DNA of 64,000 nucleotides from JAKZVK01 sp965248255. GTDB lineage: Bacteria; Acidobacteriota; Terriglobia; Bryobacterales; UBA6623. A program made the translations under genes and the position numbers. Position 1 is the first letter of the stretch; each line of letters begins with the position of its first letter. Location of the stretch: assembly GCA_965248255.1 (NCBI GenBank), contig CBDFIW010000001.1:855087-919086 (forward strand), written 5' to 3'. Below the pieces are notes generated by a model. That model was not told where the DNA came from, made no database searches, and was given only the letters and a program-made list of their open reading frames with translations. Positions 43,570-52,593 of the stretch are shown here, piece after piece.

Positions 43570-44310
43570 CTAGGCAGGCGCAGGAGTGGTGAACCAGTCT
43601 TCCGGTAGCCGGCCTTCGGGGAGCAGGTCGCCTTTTTCGAGATAGCGGGTCTTGTGGGCGAACTTGGCGACGTTGGGATCGTGAGTGACGACGATGATGG
43701 TCTTGCCGTGTTGCTCGTTAAGAAGAGAGAGCACGGTCAGCACTTCCTTGGCGGAGGCGGCATCAAGGTCGCCGGTCGGCTCGTCGGCCAGGATGATGGC
43801 GGGATCGGTGACGATCGCGCGGGCGATGGCGACGCGCTGCTCCTGTCCGCCGGAGAGCTGCCGCGGGTAGTGGTCCAGGCGGTCGCTGAGGCCGACGATG
43901 TCGAGGGCGGTCCTAGCATTCTCCATCCGGTCCTTCTTGCTGAGGTTCGTGAGCAGCAGGGGCAGCGCGACGTTCTCGAGCGCCGTCAGGACCGGGATCA
44001 GGTTGAAGGTCTGGAAGACGTAGCCGATGTTCCGGCTGCGCCAAGCGGCTAGTTCGTTCTCGCGCATGCCTGTGATGTCATCGCCCAGCACCGTGAGCCG
44101 CCCGGCGGTGGCCTGGTCAATTCCGGCGATCAGGTGCAACAAGGTTGATTTGCCCGAGCCCGAGGGCCCCATGAGCGCGAGGAACTCCGCGCGCGGGATG
44201 GCGAGATCGACCTCGTTGAGCGCAAGGACGCGGAACTCGTCACGCCGGTACTCCTTGACGACACCTTCGAGTTGAACGGCGGTTGGCGTGCTGAGGGCTG
44301 CTTCGCTCAT
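43570..44310 (-). CDS. ABC transporter ATP-binding protein (MacB/LolD type)
   Basis: This 246-residue ATPase has Walker A GPSGSGKSTLLH, the signature LSGGQEQRVAIARA, Walker B IILADEPTGDLD and the H-loop VTHD. The Q-loop region (GYVFQTFNLIPVLTALENV) is typical of LolD/MacB-like subunits that power FtsX-type permeases. It is the last gene of the minus-strand operon running from 48161, after two permeases and a membrane-fusion protein. It would form the cytoplasmic motor of that complex. Confidence 0.93.
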   Translation of the reverse strand: MSEAALSTPTAVQLEGVVKEYRRDEFRVLALNEVDLAIPRAEFLALMGPSGSGKSTLLHLIAGIDQATAGRLTVLGDDITGMRENELAAWRSRNIGYVFQTFNLIPVLTALENVALPLLLTNLSKKDRMENARTALDIVGLSDRLDHYPRQLSGGQEQRVAIARAIVTDPAIILADEPTGDLDAASAKEVLTVLSLLNEQHGKTIIVVTHDPNVAKFAHKTRYLEKGDLLPEGRLPEDWFTTPAPA

Positions 44311-44410
44311 GAGCTTCCTAGCCCGGACAAGCCGGCGCCCGTGGGGATCGAGAGTGGAGGGGACTCTGGCTGAGGTTCGCCCTGGAGGTTCTGCCCTGAC
44401 GGGTACGTAC

Positions 44411-45766
44411 TCATGATCTGCTCCGCGTGACGGTGTCGCCTTCTTCCAGATCGGGCGGCGCGAGGATCAGGTCTTCGCCGCCGACGAGCCCCTCGCCGAT
44501 TTCTACGCCGCGAGACGTCGTTTGCCGCACCGACACCGGCCGCCTCACAGCACGGCCGTCGAGCAGCACGAACACCGAGTTGCCGTCGACGAGAGCGGCG
44601 GTGGGGATCGTGATGGCGGAGCGGGCGGCCGTCCCTTGTTGTGGTTGGTCCTCGGCCACAAAGGCGACGTTGGCGTTCATCTCGGGCCGCAGGTACGAGT
44701 CGGGCTTCAGGATCTGGACCTTGACCTGAACCGTGGCCTTCTGGCGGTCGGCTTCGGGTGACAGCTCGACGATCTCGCTCTCGTACTTGCGGTCGGGGAA
44801 GGCGTCGGTGGCAACAATCGCGCGTTGGCCCATCGAGAGCTTGGCAAAGTCGTCTTGGCTGATATCGAGCTCGACTTGCAGGTCGTCCAGATCGGCCAGC
44901 GAGACGACAAATCCCTTGGCGCCGCGCTCGCCCACGAAGCTGGTGGTGATGAACTCGCCTACCTCGATGTTTCGCTCGAGAATGGTCCCGCTCACCGGGG
45001 CGCGGATCACCGTGGCGTCGACCAGCGTCTGGGCGTAGGCCACTTCGCCCTCGGCCTGCTCGACCTGGCCGCGAACGGAGTCGATCTGCTCCTGGCGAGG
45101 ACCGATGCGTGTCAATTCGTACGCACGGTCGAGCGACTGGACGCGGGCTTGCTGGGAGTCGAAGCGCGCCTTGGCGTCGTCGAACTCTTGCTTCGAGATG
45201 ACACCTTCTTTGGAAAGCGTTTCGGATCGCTCGAGATCGATACGCGCGTTCACCAGGTCGGCCTTGGCCTCGTCGAGGTTCGCCTTGGCTAACTGAATCT
45301 CCTCGGGACGGGAGCCGGCTTCGAGTTCCGCCAGACGTGCCCGAAGCGCTGCCAGATTGCCCTCGGTTTGGCGAAGACGGGCCCGATATTCATCGTCTTC
45401 GAGGCGTACGATCGCTTCGCCCTTTGTTACGCGATCACCCTTCTCGACACCGATCCACGCCGCCCGGCCCAGGACCTTTGAGGCGACCTCGATCTTGTGA
45501 TGCGCCACGATGTAGCCGGCCGCATTGAGAACGACCCGCTCGCCGGCCTCACCGGCGGTTTGAACCGTGACGCGAACGGTTTCCACCTCGATGGCTCCGA
45601 CCGAGGCGAAACCGTAGCGCCACAGGGCCAACGCGACGAACGCCGCGATGCCGATGACGATCCACCACTTGGCCCAGCGCGCAGGGCCGTCCGCGCGGTT
45701 GCGCTGGGAGCGGTCGATCTTCAGGCTTGCCAGGCGCTGATCGATGCGATTGGTATCTGTGGCCAT
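44411..45766 (-). CDS. Membrane-fusion/periplasmic adaptor protein (HlyD/MacA type)
   Basis: The 451-residue adaptor has an N-terminal membrane anchor (WWIVIGIAAFVALALW) and a lipoyl-like half (GYIVAHHKIEVASKVLGRAAWIGVEKGDRV). A long coiled coil follows (EGNLAALRARLAELEAGS ... LERSETLSKEGVISKQEFDDAKARFD), then the second lipoyl half (TVIRAPVSGTILERNIEVGEF) and β-barrel segments. It links an inner-membrane permease to an outer-membrane channel. It lies between the permeases and the ATPase in one operon. No TolC-like gene is in view. Confidence 0.92.
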   Translation of the reverse strand: MATDTNRIDQRLASLKIDRSQRNRADGPARWAKWWIVIGIAAFVALALWRYGFASVGAIEVETVRVTVQTAGEAGERVVLNAAGYIVAHHKIEVASKVLGRAAWIGVEKGDRVTKGEAIVRLEDDEYRARLRQTEGNLAALRARLAELEAGSRPEEIQLAKANLDEAKADLVNARIDLERSETLSKEGVISKQEFDDAKARFDSQQARVQSLDRAYELTRIGPRQEQIDSVRGQVEQAEGEVAYAQTLVDATVIRAPVSGTILERNIEVGEFITTSFVGERGAKGFVVSLADLDDLQVELDISQDDFAKLSMGQRAIVATDAFPDRKYESEIVELSPEADRQKATVQVKVQILKPDSYLRPEMNANVAFVAEDQPQQGTAARSAITIPTAALVDGNSVFVLLDGRAVRRPVSVRQTTSRGVEIGEGLVGGEDLILAPPDLEEGDTVTRSRS

Positions 45767-45801
45767 TGGTGATTCGCGTGTCCAGCCGGGACGCCGTGCC
45801 T

Positions 45802-45825
45802 CGACAGGCAGGGAAGTGCCTGTCG
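45802..45825. repeat. Hairpin between permease and adaptor genes
   Basis: CGACAGGCA at 45802-45810 and TGCCTGTCG at 45817-45825 are perfect 9-base inverted repeats around a GGGAAG loop. It lies in the 64-base gap between two co-oriented operon genes, where a REP-like or processing hairpin could adjust the expression of downstream genes. Confidence 0.55.
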
Positions 45826-45830
45826 CTACC

Positions 45831-47006
45831 CTAGACGTTCCTCATTGAGCCAAGGATGTCTTGCCGAGCCGCCATGCGGGCCGGAAGAACTCCACCCAGC
45901 ACTCCCATGACGGCTGCGAACGTCATGCCCACCGCGACGGCCTCGGGCGTGATCGCGAAATCGAAAGTCGTGATGCTGAAGGTGACGAAGTTGCCGATAC
46001 GGCCGCCGAAACCATGCAGCGGAAGGATCAGGATGCACCCAAAGATTCCCCCCAGTAAAGAGAGCAGCAACGACTCGATCAAGAAAGACAGTAACACGCT
46101 ACCGCGCGAAAAACCGAGCATCCGCAAGACGCCGACCTCCCGCGACCTGCGCGCCACGGCCGCGTACATCGTATTCATAGCCGCGAAGCTGCTGCCGACG
46201 GCCATGATGACCGCCACGAAGATTCCCAGCGCCTTGACCGGCTGGCCGGAGGCCGTCTGCCGGGCGTAGTAGTCCCTCTCCCCGACCGCCTCGAGCAAGA
46301 GCCGCTGATCGTCCGAGACGCTGTTAATGAGGGCCGCGGCGCTGACTTCGTCCGCGGCGCGGATCAACGCGACGCTCAAGGTGCCGCCCCGGCCCAGATC
46401 GATGGCCAACAGGTTCGCGTCCGCCCAGATCTCACTGTTGAAGGCTGACTTGCCGGCATTAAACACGCCCACGACTTCCCATTCGCCGCGTCCGAAGTTC
46501 AGCGTGTCGCCGATGGAAGTGCCTTCGTTGCCCTCGAAGATGCCGCGACCGACCGTGACCTCCCTTCGTCCCGGAGAGAACCAGCGGCCCTGGGAGATTT
46601 TCAGTACCCCGGCGTGCTCTCGAAGCTGAACGCCCATCGGCGGCAGCCCCCGCACGTTGACGTTGGCGACCTGATCAGGACTGCCGCGAAACGGCAAGTT
46701 GAACACAGTGAGCACTTCCAGCGACGCCATGGGTTCGCCGCCGTCTTTGGCGATGCCTTCGAGAAACTTCAAGTTCTGGAACTGCTCGCGAGTGACGGTG
46801 CTGTTCAACTCCGCGGTCGAGCCCTGGCGCATCACGATGATGTGCAGCGGGTCGCCGGTGACGGCGAGAGCGCTGTTGAGCCCGTCCACCAGGGCCATGA
46901 TGCCGACCAAGACGGCGACCGACAGCGCCACGCCCAGGGCCGTCATCGCGGTTGTGGTCTTGCGGACGAGCAGATTCCGCAGGTTATAGGAGATCGGAAT
47001 GGGCAT
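45831..47006 (-). CDS. FtsX/MacB-type ABC permease
   Basis: The 391-residue permease has an N-terminal membrane segment (ALGVALSVAVLVGIMALVDGL), a large periplasmic MacB-PCD-like region (FQNLKFLEGIAKDGG ... FGRGEWEVVGVF) and a C-terminal FtsX domain with three membrane helices (AVIMAVGSSFAAMNTMYAAVARR, SFLIESLLLSLLGGIFGCILI, AVAVGMTFAAVMGVLGGVLPA). RSREVGVLRMLGFSR is the usual FtsX signature. It starts six bases after the previous permease gene, so translation is probably coupled. Confidence 0.9.
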   Translation of the reverse strand: MPIPISYNLRNLLVRKTTTAMTALGVALSVAVLVGIMALVDGLNSALAVTGDPLHIIVMRQGSTAELNSTVTREQFQNLKFLEGIAKDGGEPMASLEVLTVFNLPFRGSPDQVANVNVRGLPPMGVQLREHAGVLKISQGRWFSPGRREVTVGRGIFEGNEGTSIGDTLNFGRGEWEVVGVFNAGKSAFNSEIWADANLLAIDLGRGGTLSVALIRAADEVSAAALINSVSDDQRLLLEAVGERDYYARQTASGQPVKALGIFVAVIMAVGSSFAAMNTMYAAVARRSREVGVLRMLGFSRGSVLLSFLIESLLLSLLGGIFGCILILPLHGFGGRIGNFVTFSITTFDFAITPEAVAVGMTFAAVMGVLGGVLPARMAARQDILGSMRNV

Positions 47007-47012
47007 GAGCGG

Positions 47013-48161
47013 TCAGCCGGTATGGCGCAGCGCGTCGGTTACTCGCGTCCGCGCCGCTAATGTCGCGGGAATGACCGAGCTGACCACGCCGATCAGTAGG
47101 GCAACGGCGAGGCAGAACGGCACGCCCCACCAGGGCATGACGAGCCCCTCGAAAAAGGCCACGAGCATCTCCGACGCCGCTTGAGTTACGCCATAGGCCA
47201 GAGCGGTCCCCAGCAGTCCGCCAAGGAGGGCGATCAACACCGCTTCGATTATGATCATCCACAAGACTGTGTTGGAAGTGAAGCCAAGCGTCTTCAAGAC
47301 GCCAATTTCGTGGATCCGCTCACGAACCGACATCGCTACGGTGTTCCCGGACACCAGCAGAATCGTAAACACGACCGCCCCGGCGATGCTCATCAGGAAC
47401 AGTTTCACGTTGCCGAGTTGGCTCACGAACGAGAGCTGAAAGGCGCGTTCTGTCTCGGTTTTGGTCGGCTGGGGGGCGTTCCTAAACAGGTCGTCGATAG
47501 CCTGGGCCACCCGCGGCACGTCATCGGGCGAGCGGGCTCGAATGTAAAACGTGCCGACGGCGCCCTGCCATTCGTCGGGCAAGCTCTCTTCGAAGTACTT
47601 GAAGTGGAAGAAGCTGTTATTGTCTTCGGTTCCGTCGAAAATCGCACGGACTACGACGTCGAGACTGATCGGGTAGATGTCGCCCACGAGCGTGAAGCGG
47701 TCGCCGAGTTTGAGCCCGGTGCGATTGACAACCGAACGGCCGATGGCAATACCCTGCTGGTCGCGAATCCAAGCTTGGTATTGGTCTTCGGGGACCTTCA
47801 CCTCGCTGAGGACCTGGAAGATCTCCTCCGGATCCACGGCAAAGCGGGCGAAGAACTCCTCGGGACGGTTGTCCTTGTACTTGCCGCCGAACCACGAGAA
47901 CTTGGTCAGGCTCTCGACGCCGTCAATCGCTCGGATGCGTTTCCCGTAGAACTGGGGGAGCTCCATCGCCAGCGAGACGCGGTGGCGGACTATCAGCCGC
48001 AGGGCTTCGTCTGGCGGGGCTTCACGGAAGTAGAACGCCGAATAGACCGCGAGCAGAATGCCCACCAGTGACAGCGACATGGTGATGCTCGCCACCGTGA
48101 GGATGGTTCGGCGGCGGTTACGCAGCAGGTTTTTGAGCGTAAGGGGGACGAACTTGAGCAT
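47013..48161 (-). CDS. FtsX/MacB-type ABC permease, first gene of the operon
   Basis: The 382-residue permease mirrors its neighbour: N-terminal helix (TILTVASITMSLSLVGILLAVYSAF), periplasmic domain and a C-terminal FtsX core (FLMSIAGAVVFTILLVSGNTVAMSVRER, MIIIEAVLIALLGGLLGTALA, FCLAVALLIGVVSSVIPATLA). IHEIGVLKTLGFTS is the FtsX-type motif. With the second permease it makes a heteromeric channel, with the adaptor at 44411 and the ATPase at 43570 as partners. The gene order permease-permease-adaptor-ATPase suggests efflux or lipid export. The substrate is not predictable. Confidence 0.9.
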   Translation of the reverse strand: MLKFVPLTLKNLLRNRRRTILTVASITMSLSLVGILLAVYSAFYFREAPPDEALRLIVRHRVSLAMELPQFYGKRIRAIDGVESLTKFSWFGGKYKDNRPEEFFARFAVDPEEIFQVLSEVKVPEDQYQAWIRDQQGIAIGRSVVNRTGLKLGDRFTLVGDIYPISLDVVVRAIFDGTEDNNSFFHFKYFEESLPDEWQGAVGTFYIRARSPDDVPRVAQAIDDLFRNAPQPTKTETERAFQLSFVSQLGNVKLFLMSIAGAVVFTILLVSGNTVAMSVRERIHEIGVLKTLGFTSNTVLWMIIIEAVLIALLGGLLGTALAYGVTQAASEMLVAFFEGLVMPWWGVPFCLAVALLIGVVSSVIPATLAARTRVTDALRHTG

Positions 48162-48375
48162 CAGGACCCAAAAAATTCATCATAACAAGCCGCGCCGGGG
48201 ACACCGTAATCCATCCATAAGACACCGGTTTCCTGCGCCGGCCGCTCACAAACAGCTGTGGGGAGCAGCTCTCACACCAAGCCTGTGGAGTTCGCCGACA
48301 CCTGCGGCTTCTCGCCTTGACTCTTTCTCACCGCCGACCGGTCAGATTTCGTATGAAGGGTAAACACCCACTCAC

Positions 48376-48807
48376 TCACACCAGTCCTCGACGGGGGCGG
48401 TTCTCGCGCATGAACTCGATGATGGAGTCGAGCGAGGAGCCGGGCTGAAAAACGGCGGCGACGCCCAATCCCTTGACCTCGTCGGCGTCGGCGTCGGGGA
48501 TGATGCCGCCGAGCACGACCTTCACGTCGTCCATGCCCTTTTCGCGGAGCAGATCCATGACCCGCGGGACGATTACCGTGTGGGCGCCCGAGAGGATCGA
48601 CAGGCCTATGAACTCAACGTCTTCCTGGAGAGCGGCGTTGACAATCTGCTCCGGCGTCTGCCGCAGGCCGGTGTAGACCACCTCCATACCGGCATCCCGC
48701 AAGGCGCGGGCGATTACCTTGGCGCCGCGGTCATGGCCGTCAAGGCCGGGCTTGGCCACGAGCACACGAATCGGAGGAGAGGTTGTCAGTCGGGCGTTGG
48801 CGGTCAT
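48376..48807 (-). CDS. Methylmalonyl-CoA mutase, B12-binding subunit
   Basis: The 143-residue protein is a stand-alone cobalamin-binding domain: KPGLDGHDRGAKVIARALRDAG contains the DxHxxG B12 motif, followed by EFIGLSILSGAHT and VVLGGIIPDADADEVKGLG. It ends QPGSSLDSIIEFM. Its start is two bases from the end of the large-subunit gene. With that subunit it makes adenosylcobalamin-dependent mutase, converting (R)-methylmalonyl-CoA to succinyl-CoA in propionate or branched-chain degradation. The split form is common outside enterobacteria. Confidence 0.93.
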   Translation of the reverse strand: MTANARLTTSPPIRVLVAKPGLDGHDRGAKVIARALRDAGMEVVYTGLRQTPEQIVNAALQEDVEFIGLSILSGAHTVIVPRVMDLLREKGMDDVKVVLGGIIPDADADEVKGLGVAAVFQPGSSLDSIIEFMRENRPRRGLV

Positions 48808-48809
48808 CT

Positions 48810-50441
48810 CTAAACCTCGGCCCTTTCCTCATAGATGCCGAAGACGCCTCGCAACACATCACACATCTCACCTAGGGTGGCATAAGCCCGGACCGCGTCG
48901 AGGATGGGCGGCATCAGGTTCTTGTCGCCCTCCGCCGTTTGACGCAAGGTGCCGAGAGCTTGCTCAACCGCAGCGTTGTCTCGTTCGCGCCGCAGCCGCT
49001 GGAGCTTGTCCGACTGCTCCTGGGCGACTCCTTTGTCGATGTGGAGCGTATCAATGCGCGGCGCTTTGTCATCGGCGTAGGCGTTGACGCCGACGATGAG
49101 CCTCTTACGCTCTTCGACCGCCCGCTGGAACGCGTAACTCGATCGTGCGATCTCGGCCTGCGGATAGCCCTTCTCGACCGCGGCAACCATGCCGCCCATC
49201 GCGTCGATCCTCTCGAACTCTTCGAAGCATCGTCTCTCGAGATCGAGCGTCAATCGCTCCAGGTAGTAGCTGCCCGCGAAAGGATCGGCCGTTTGGGTCA
49301 CGCCGGTCTCGTGGGCCAGAACCTGCTGCGTGCGTAGGGCGAGCAAGGCAGCATCTTCGGTGGGCAGCGCGTAGGCCTCGTCAAGCGAGTTAGTATGCAG
49401 GGACTGGGCTCCACCCAGCACGGCCGCCATCGCCTGCAGCGCCGTCCTGACTAAGTTGACCTGAGGCTGCTGCGCCGTGAGTGAGACGCCCGCCGTCTGG
49501 GCGTGAAAGCGCAGCCGCTGTGAGCGCGGGTCTTTAGCCCCGAAGCGATCACGCATCAGCCGGGCCCAGATCTTCCGGGCCGCCCGGAACTTGGCGATCT
49601 CCTCGAAGAAGTCGCTTTGGACGTCGAAGAAGAAACTGAGCCGTGGCGCGAAGCGGTCGATATCGAGGCCGCGCTCAAGCGCCCAGGTCACATATTCGAT
49701 GCCGGCCCCCAGCGTGAAGGCCAGCTCCTGCAGCGCCGTCGCGCCCGCTTCCCGAATGTGGTAGCCGCTGATCGAGATGGGATTGAACCGCGGCGCGTGC
49801 TCGGAGCCGAACGCGATCGTGTCCACCACCAACCGCATCGACGGACGGGGCGGGTAGATGTACTCCTTCTGCGCCATGTACTCCTTGAGGATGTCGTTCT
49901 GAATCGTCCCGGAGATGTGGCTCCAATCGGCACCCTGCTTCTCGGCAACCACTAGGTACATAGCCCAGAGAATCGCGGCCGAGGAGGTAATCGTCATTGA
50001 GGTAGTGACCTTGCCGAGGGGAATGGAGTCGAAAAGCTCCTCCATGTCGGCGAGCGACGAGACCGCCACGCCGCATTTGCCCACCTCGCCGGCCGAGAGG
50101 GGATGGTCGGAGTCATAACCCATCAAGGTGGGTAGGTCGAAGGCCACGGAAAGGCCGGTCTGGCCCTGGTCGAGCAAGTAACGGTAGCGGCGGTTGGTCT
50201 CGCGTGGTGTCGCGAAGCCTGAGAATTGCCGCATCGTCCACAGCTTGCCGCGGTACATGTCCGGGTGAATGCCCCGGGTGAAGGGGTATTCGCCCGGCTC
50301 ACCTAGCTCCGTTACGGGATCGAAGCCCGCGAGGTCAGCCGGTCCGTAAGTACGCGCGACCGGCGTGCCGGAAAGGGTGTGCGAACGGTCCGGTTGTGAC
50401 GCTTGGGTAGGGGTGCTCGGCGGTGCTTTCGAAGGGGCCAT
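48810..50441 (-). CDS. Methylmalonyl-CoA mutase, large (substrate-binding) subunit
   Basis: The 543-residue TIM-barrel subunit shows hallmarks of the family: YPFTRGIHPDMYRGKLWTMRQF, GLSVAFDLPTLMGYDSD, TSMTITSSAAILWAMY, QNDILKEYMAQKEYIYPP, ISISGYHIREAGATALQE and ADPFAGSYYLE. It lacks a B12 domain, which the next gene supplies. No MeaB chaperone or epimerase gene is adjacent. The first ~30 residues are Pro/Ser-rich and vary in the family. I see no B12 riboswitch in the 231 bases upstream. Confidence 0.95.
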   Translation of the reverse strand: MAPSKAPPSTPTQASQPDRSHTLSGTPVARTYGPADLAGFDPVTELGEPGEYPFTRGIHPDMYRGKLWTMRQFSGFATPRETNRRYRYLLDQGQTGLSVAFDLPTLMGYDSDHPLSAGEVGKCGVAVSSLADMEELFDSIPLGKVTTSMTITSSAAILWAMYLVVAEKQGADWSHISGTIQNDILKEYMAQKEYIYPPRPSMRLVVDTIAFGSEHAPRFNPISISGYHIREAGATALQELAFTLGAGIEYVTWALERGLDIDRFAPRLSFFFDVQSDFFEEIAKFRAARKIWARLMRDRFGAKDPRSQRLRFHAQTAGVSLTAQQPQVNLVRTALQAMAAVLGGAQSLHTNSLDEAYALPTEDAALLALRTQQVLAHETGVTQTADPFAGSYYLERLTLDLERRCFEEFERIDAMGGMVAAVEKGYPQAEIARSSYAFQRAVEERKRLIVGVNAYADDKAPRIDTLHIDKGVAQEQSDKLQRLRRERDNAAVEQALGTLRQTAEGDKNLMPPILDAVRAYATLGEMCDVLRGVFGIYEERAEV

Positions 50442-50672
50442 CCCGTAATCCGTTATTCATCAGACTACAGACGCCGGACGATGGCAAGCGTCAGAGCCGC
50501 GCTCGGCAGGGGTCATTAAGAAACACCCGACCTGTCTCCGACCAAGGTGGGGTAGGTTTGCTCACCTGCCCATTTTCGCGCTGTCAGCGATGGAGCGTCA
50601 GGCAGGGAGGCCTAACACCATTGATTCTTTTCACGACCCGCCATAACCGCGGCTCTTGCAGCGCCACGATGC

Positions 50673-51653
50673 TCAATGGGCCGCCAACACAGGTCCTCGC
50701 GCGCCAATGCCGAAGCCATGCGGTTCGCGGCGCGGAGGCGGCATGATGAACAGACACTTCTGGATCGGTGCGCGGCGCGCCGTCTTGTGCAGTTCGGGAT
50801 AGTGCCTCAGCAGCTCCTCGGGAACCTCGACCTGGTCACCAGAGAGCATCTCCATCAACTGCAGGGCGTTGACGGCGGCTTTCCCTTGGAAGTGATTGTT
50901 GGTCACGACGTATGTCGTGCCTGTCTGCGCGGCCACCTGCTCGACCCGCTGCTTCCACTTCTCGAGTTGCGCCGTGGTGTATAGGTAGTTGTAGCGCGCG
51001 TCAACAGCTCTCAGGCCGCCGTGGCCCGTGCGATCCTGGCCGAAGTTGAACCACTCGTGGTAGTTGCGTCCGTGAAGACGAACATAGCCGATGGGCGACG
51101 TAGCATGAGCGGTTGGTGGCAGGCAATGGTCGAGCTGCGGTTGATCGATATTGCAGAAACCGATACGGTGGTCGCCGAACCAGTCGAGGGTGGATTGCAT
51201 GTTCCAGCTCGAGTGCCGGACTTCGGCCACCAGAGGATAGTGGCCGAAAGCCTTGCCCAGGCGGGCCAAGAAATCGCGGTTCTCGCGGGTCTGCCGGAAC
51301 GAGAAGGGGAACTGCATCAACAGACATCCGAGACGTCCGGTGTCGGCCAGAGGCGCCAAGCCTTCGGAGAACCGCAGGATGTCGGCCCGCGTGAGCCGGC
51401 GTTCATGGGTGAAGCCGCGATAGAGCTTGGCGGTGAACTGGAAGTTCTTAGAAGCTTCGACCTTCTTCACCCATAGCCGGGTCAGCTCCGGCCGCAGCGG
51501 CTGGTAGAAGGACGTGTTGATCTCGATCGTCGAGAAAAACCGCGCCAGGTAGGCCGCTTCGTGGAAACCCACTCCACGATGCCGGGGATAGACGACGCTC
51601 CTCCAGTCCGGATACGACCAGCCGGCAGGCCCCACTTTGATGTTCGTCCGCAT
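50673..51653 (-). CDS. DUF72 family protein
   Basis: The 326-residue product is a DUF72 (YecE-like) TIM-barrel protein. It opens IKVGPAGWSYPDWRSVVYP and has FFSTIEINTSFYQPLR, KNFQFTAKLYRGFTH, CLLMQFPFSFRQT, PLVAEVRHSSWN and YVRLHGRNY, in the expected order. TYVVTNNHFQGKAAVNALQLMEML is the typical C-terminal part. The biochemical role of the family is not established to my knowledge. The tail (PPPRREPHGFG) is unusual. The gene stands alone between two intergenic gaps. Confidence 0.88.
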   Translation of the reverse strand: MRTNIKVGPAGWSYPDWRSVVYPRHRGVGFHEAAYLARFFSTIEINTSFYQPLRPELTRLWVKKVEASKNFQFTAKLYRGFTHERRLTRADILRFSEGLAPLADTGRLGCLLMQFPFSFRQTRENRDFLARLGKAFGHYPLVAEVRHSSWNMQSTLDWFGDHRIGFCNIDQPQLDHCLPPTAHATSPIGYVRLHGRNYHEWFNFGQDRTGHGGLRAVDARYNYLYTTAQLEKWKQRVEQVAAQTGTTYVVTNNHFQGKAAVNALQLMEMLSGDQVEVPEELLRHYPELHKTARRAPIQKCLFIMPPPRREPHGFGIGARGPVLAAH

Positions 51654-51878
51654 GGTGTTCCTCTATTCTACGCTTTATATTCGTCTTTTGTTCTAGTATG
51701 CCACGAACGGGAGTGGCAGGTCAACCGGGTGGTTGGTGCTGGTTGCGTGATACCAGGGTCCTGTTTCGGAAATAGGGCGGTGTTGATGGGCCCATCCGAG
51801 CGTATCTAGTGCACTCGGAAGCGCGGGAAACCAGCGCTACAGACGCATCCCGGTGGGTTGTTAGCGACGGTCCCCGAG

Positions 51879-52544
51879 CTAGTCGTCGGCCGTCGGTTCG
51901 GTCAGCGCCAGGAAGCGCTCTATCACCCGGCGGACGAAGGCTCGGGTCTCGTTGTAGGGTGGAAGGCCGTCGTAGGTGTCCACGCGGCCCGGCCCTGCGT
52001 TGTAGGCGGCGAGGGCCCGCAGGAGGGAATCGCGCGAGCCTGCGTATCGATCGAGGAGCTGCCCCAGGTACGCGGTTCCGCCGCGAACGTTTTCGCCAGG
52101 GTCTCGACGGTCAGCGACCCCCAAGTCACGGGCTGTCTCCGGCATGAGTTGCATCAGCCCGACGGCCCCCTTGGAGGAGACTGCATCGGAGTCGTAGGCC
52201 GACTCAGCGGCGATCACGCTGTGTATGAGTGCTGGCGGCAAGCCGAGTTCCGAGGAGAACCGCTCGACGACCGCGTCGAGTGTTTCGGCCTGTGCCGGCC
52301 GGACCGGCTGAGGGGCCCCTCGTGAGTCAGGCTTACCATCGGACTCGAAGCGGGCTACGGCGGCCGCAGGCAGATCCATGAACGCTCCCTCACCGGTGAA
52401 GAGGCGTACTTGATTGCCCATCATTTCGTGACGCTTGGCGGCGATTCGGAAGCCGGTGTGGAGTACGGCATACTCACCGGCTGTCGCGACACCCGCGGTA
52501 AGCAGGCCGACGACAGCTAGACGTAGGAGGTTAGGGTGTAGCAT
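51879..52544 (-). CDS. Exported lytic transglycosylase (SLT domain)
   Basis: The 221-residue protein has a signal peptide (LRLAVVGLLTAGVATAG) and an SLT transglycosylase domain at about 90-210: catalytic Glu in IHSVIAAESAYDSDAVSSKG, then AVGLMQLMPETARDLG, RGGTAYLGQLLDRYAGS and ALAAYNAGPGRVDTYDG. It cleaves peptidoglycan between MurNAc and GlcNAc in the periplasm. A short β-rich stretch (about 25-70) precedes the SLT domain. It is divergent from thrC, 49 bases away. Confidence 0.93.
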   Translation of the reverse strand: MLHPNLLRLAVVGLLTAGVATAGEYAVLHTGFRIAAKRHEMMGNQVRLFTGEGAFMDLPAAAVARFESDGKPDSRGAPQPVRPAQAETLDAVVERFSSELGLPPALIHSVIAAESAYDSDAVSSKGAVGLMQLMPETARDLGVADRRDPGENVRGGTAYLGQLLDRYAGSRDSLLRALAAYNAGPGRVDTYDGLPPYNETRAFVRRVIERFLALTEPTADD

Positions 52545-52593
52545 ACTGCTTGGCTTGTGACCGGCCGGCGGCCCGGCTGATCGTCCCCTTATT

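Noticed and set aside
50442..50672. Cobalamin riboswitch upstream of methylmalonyl-CoA mutase
   Set aside because: I looked for the B12-box and the multi-stem pattern and saw neither.
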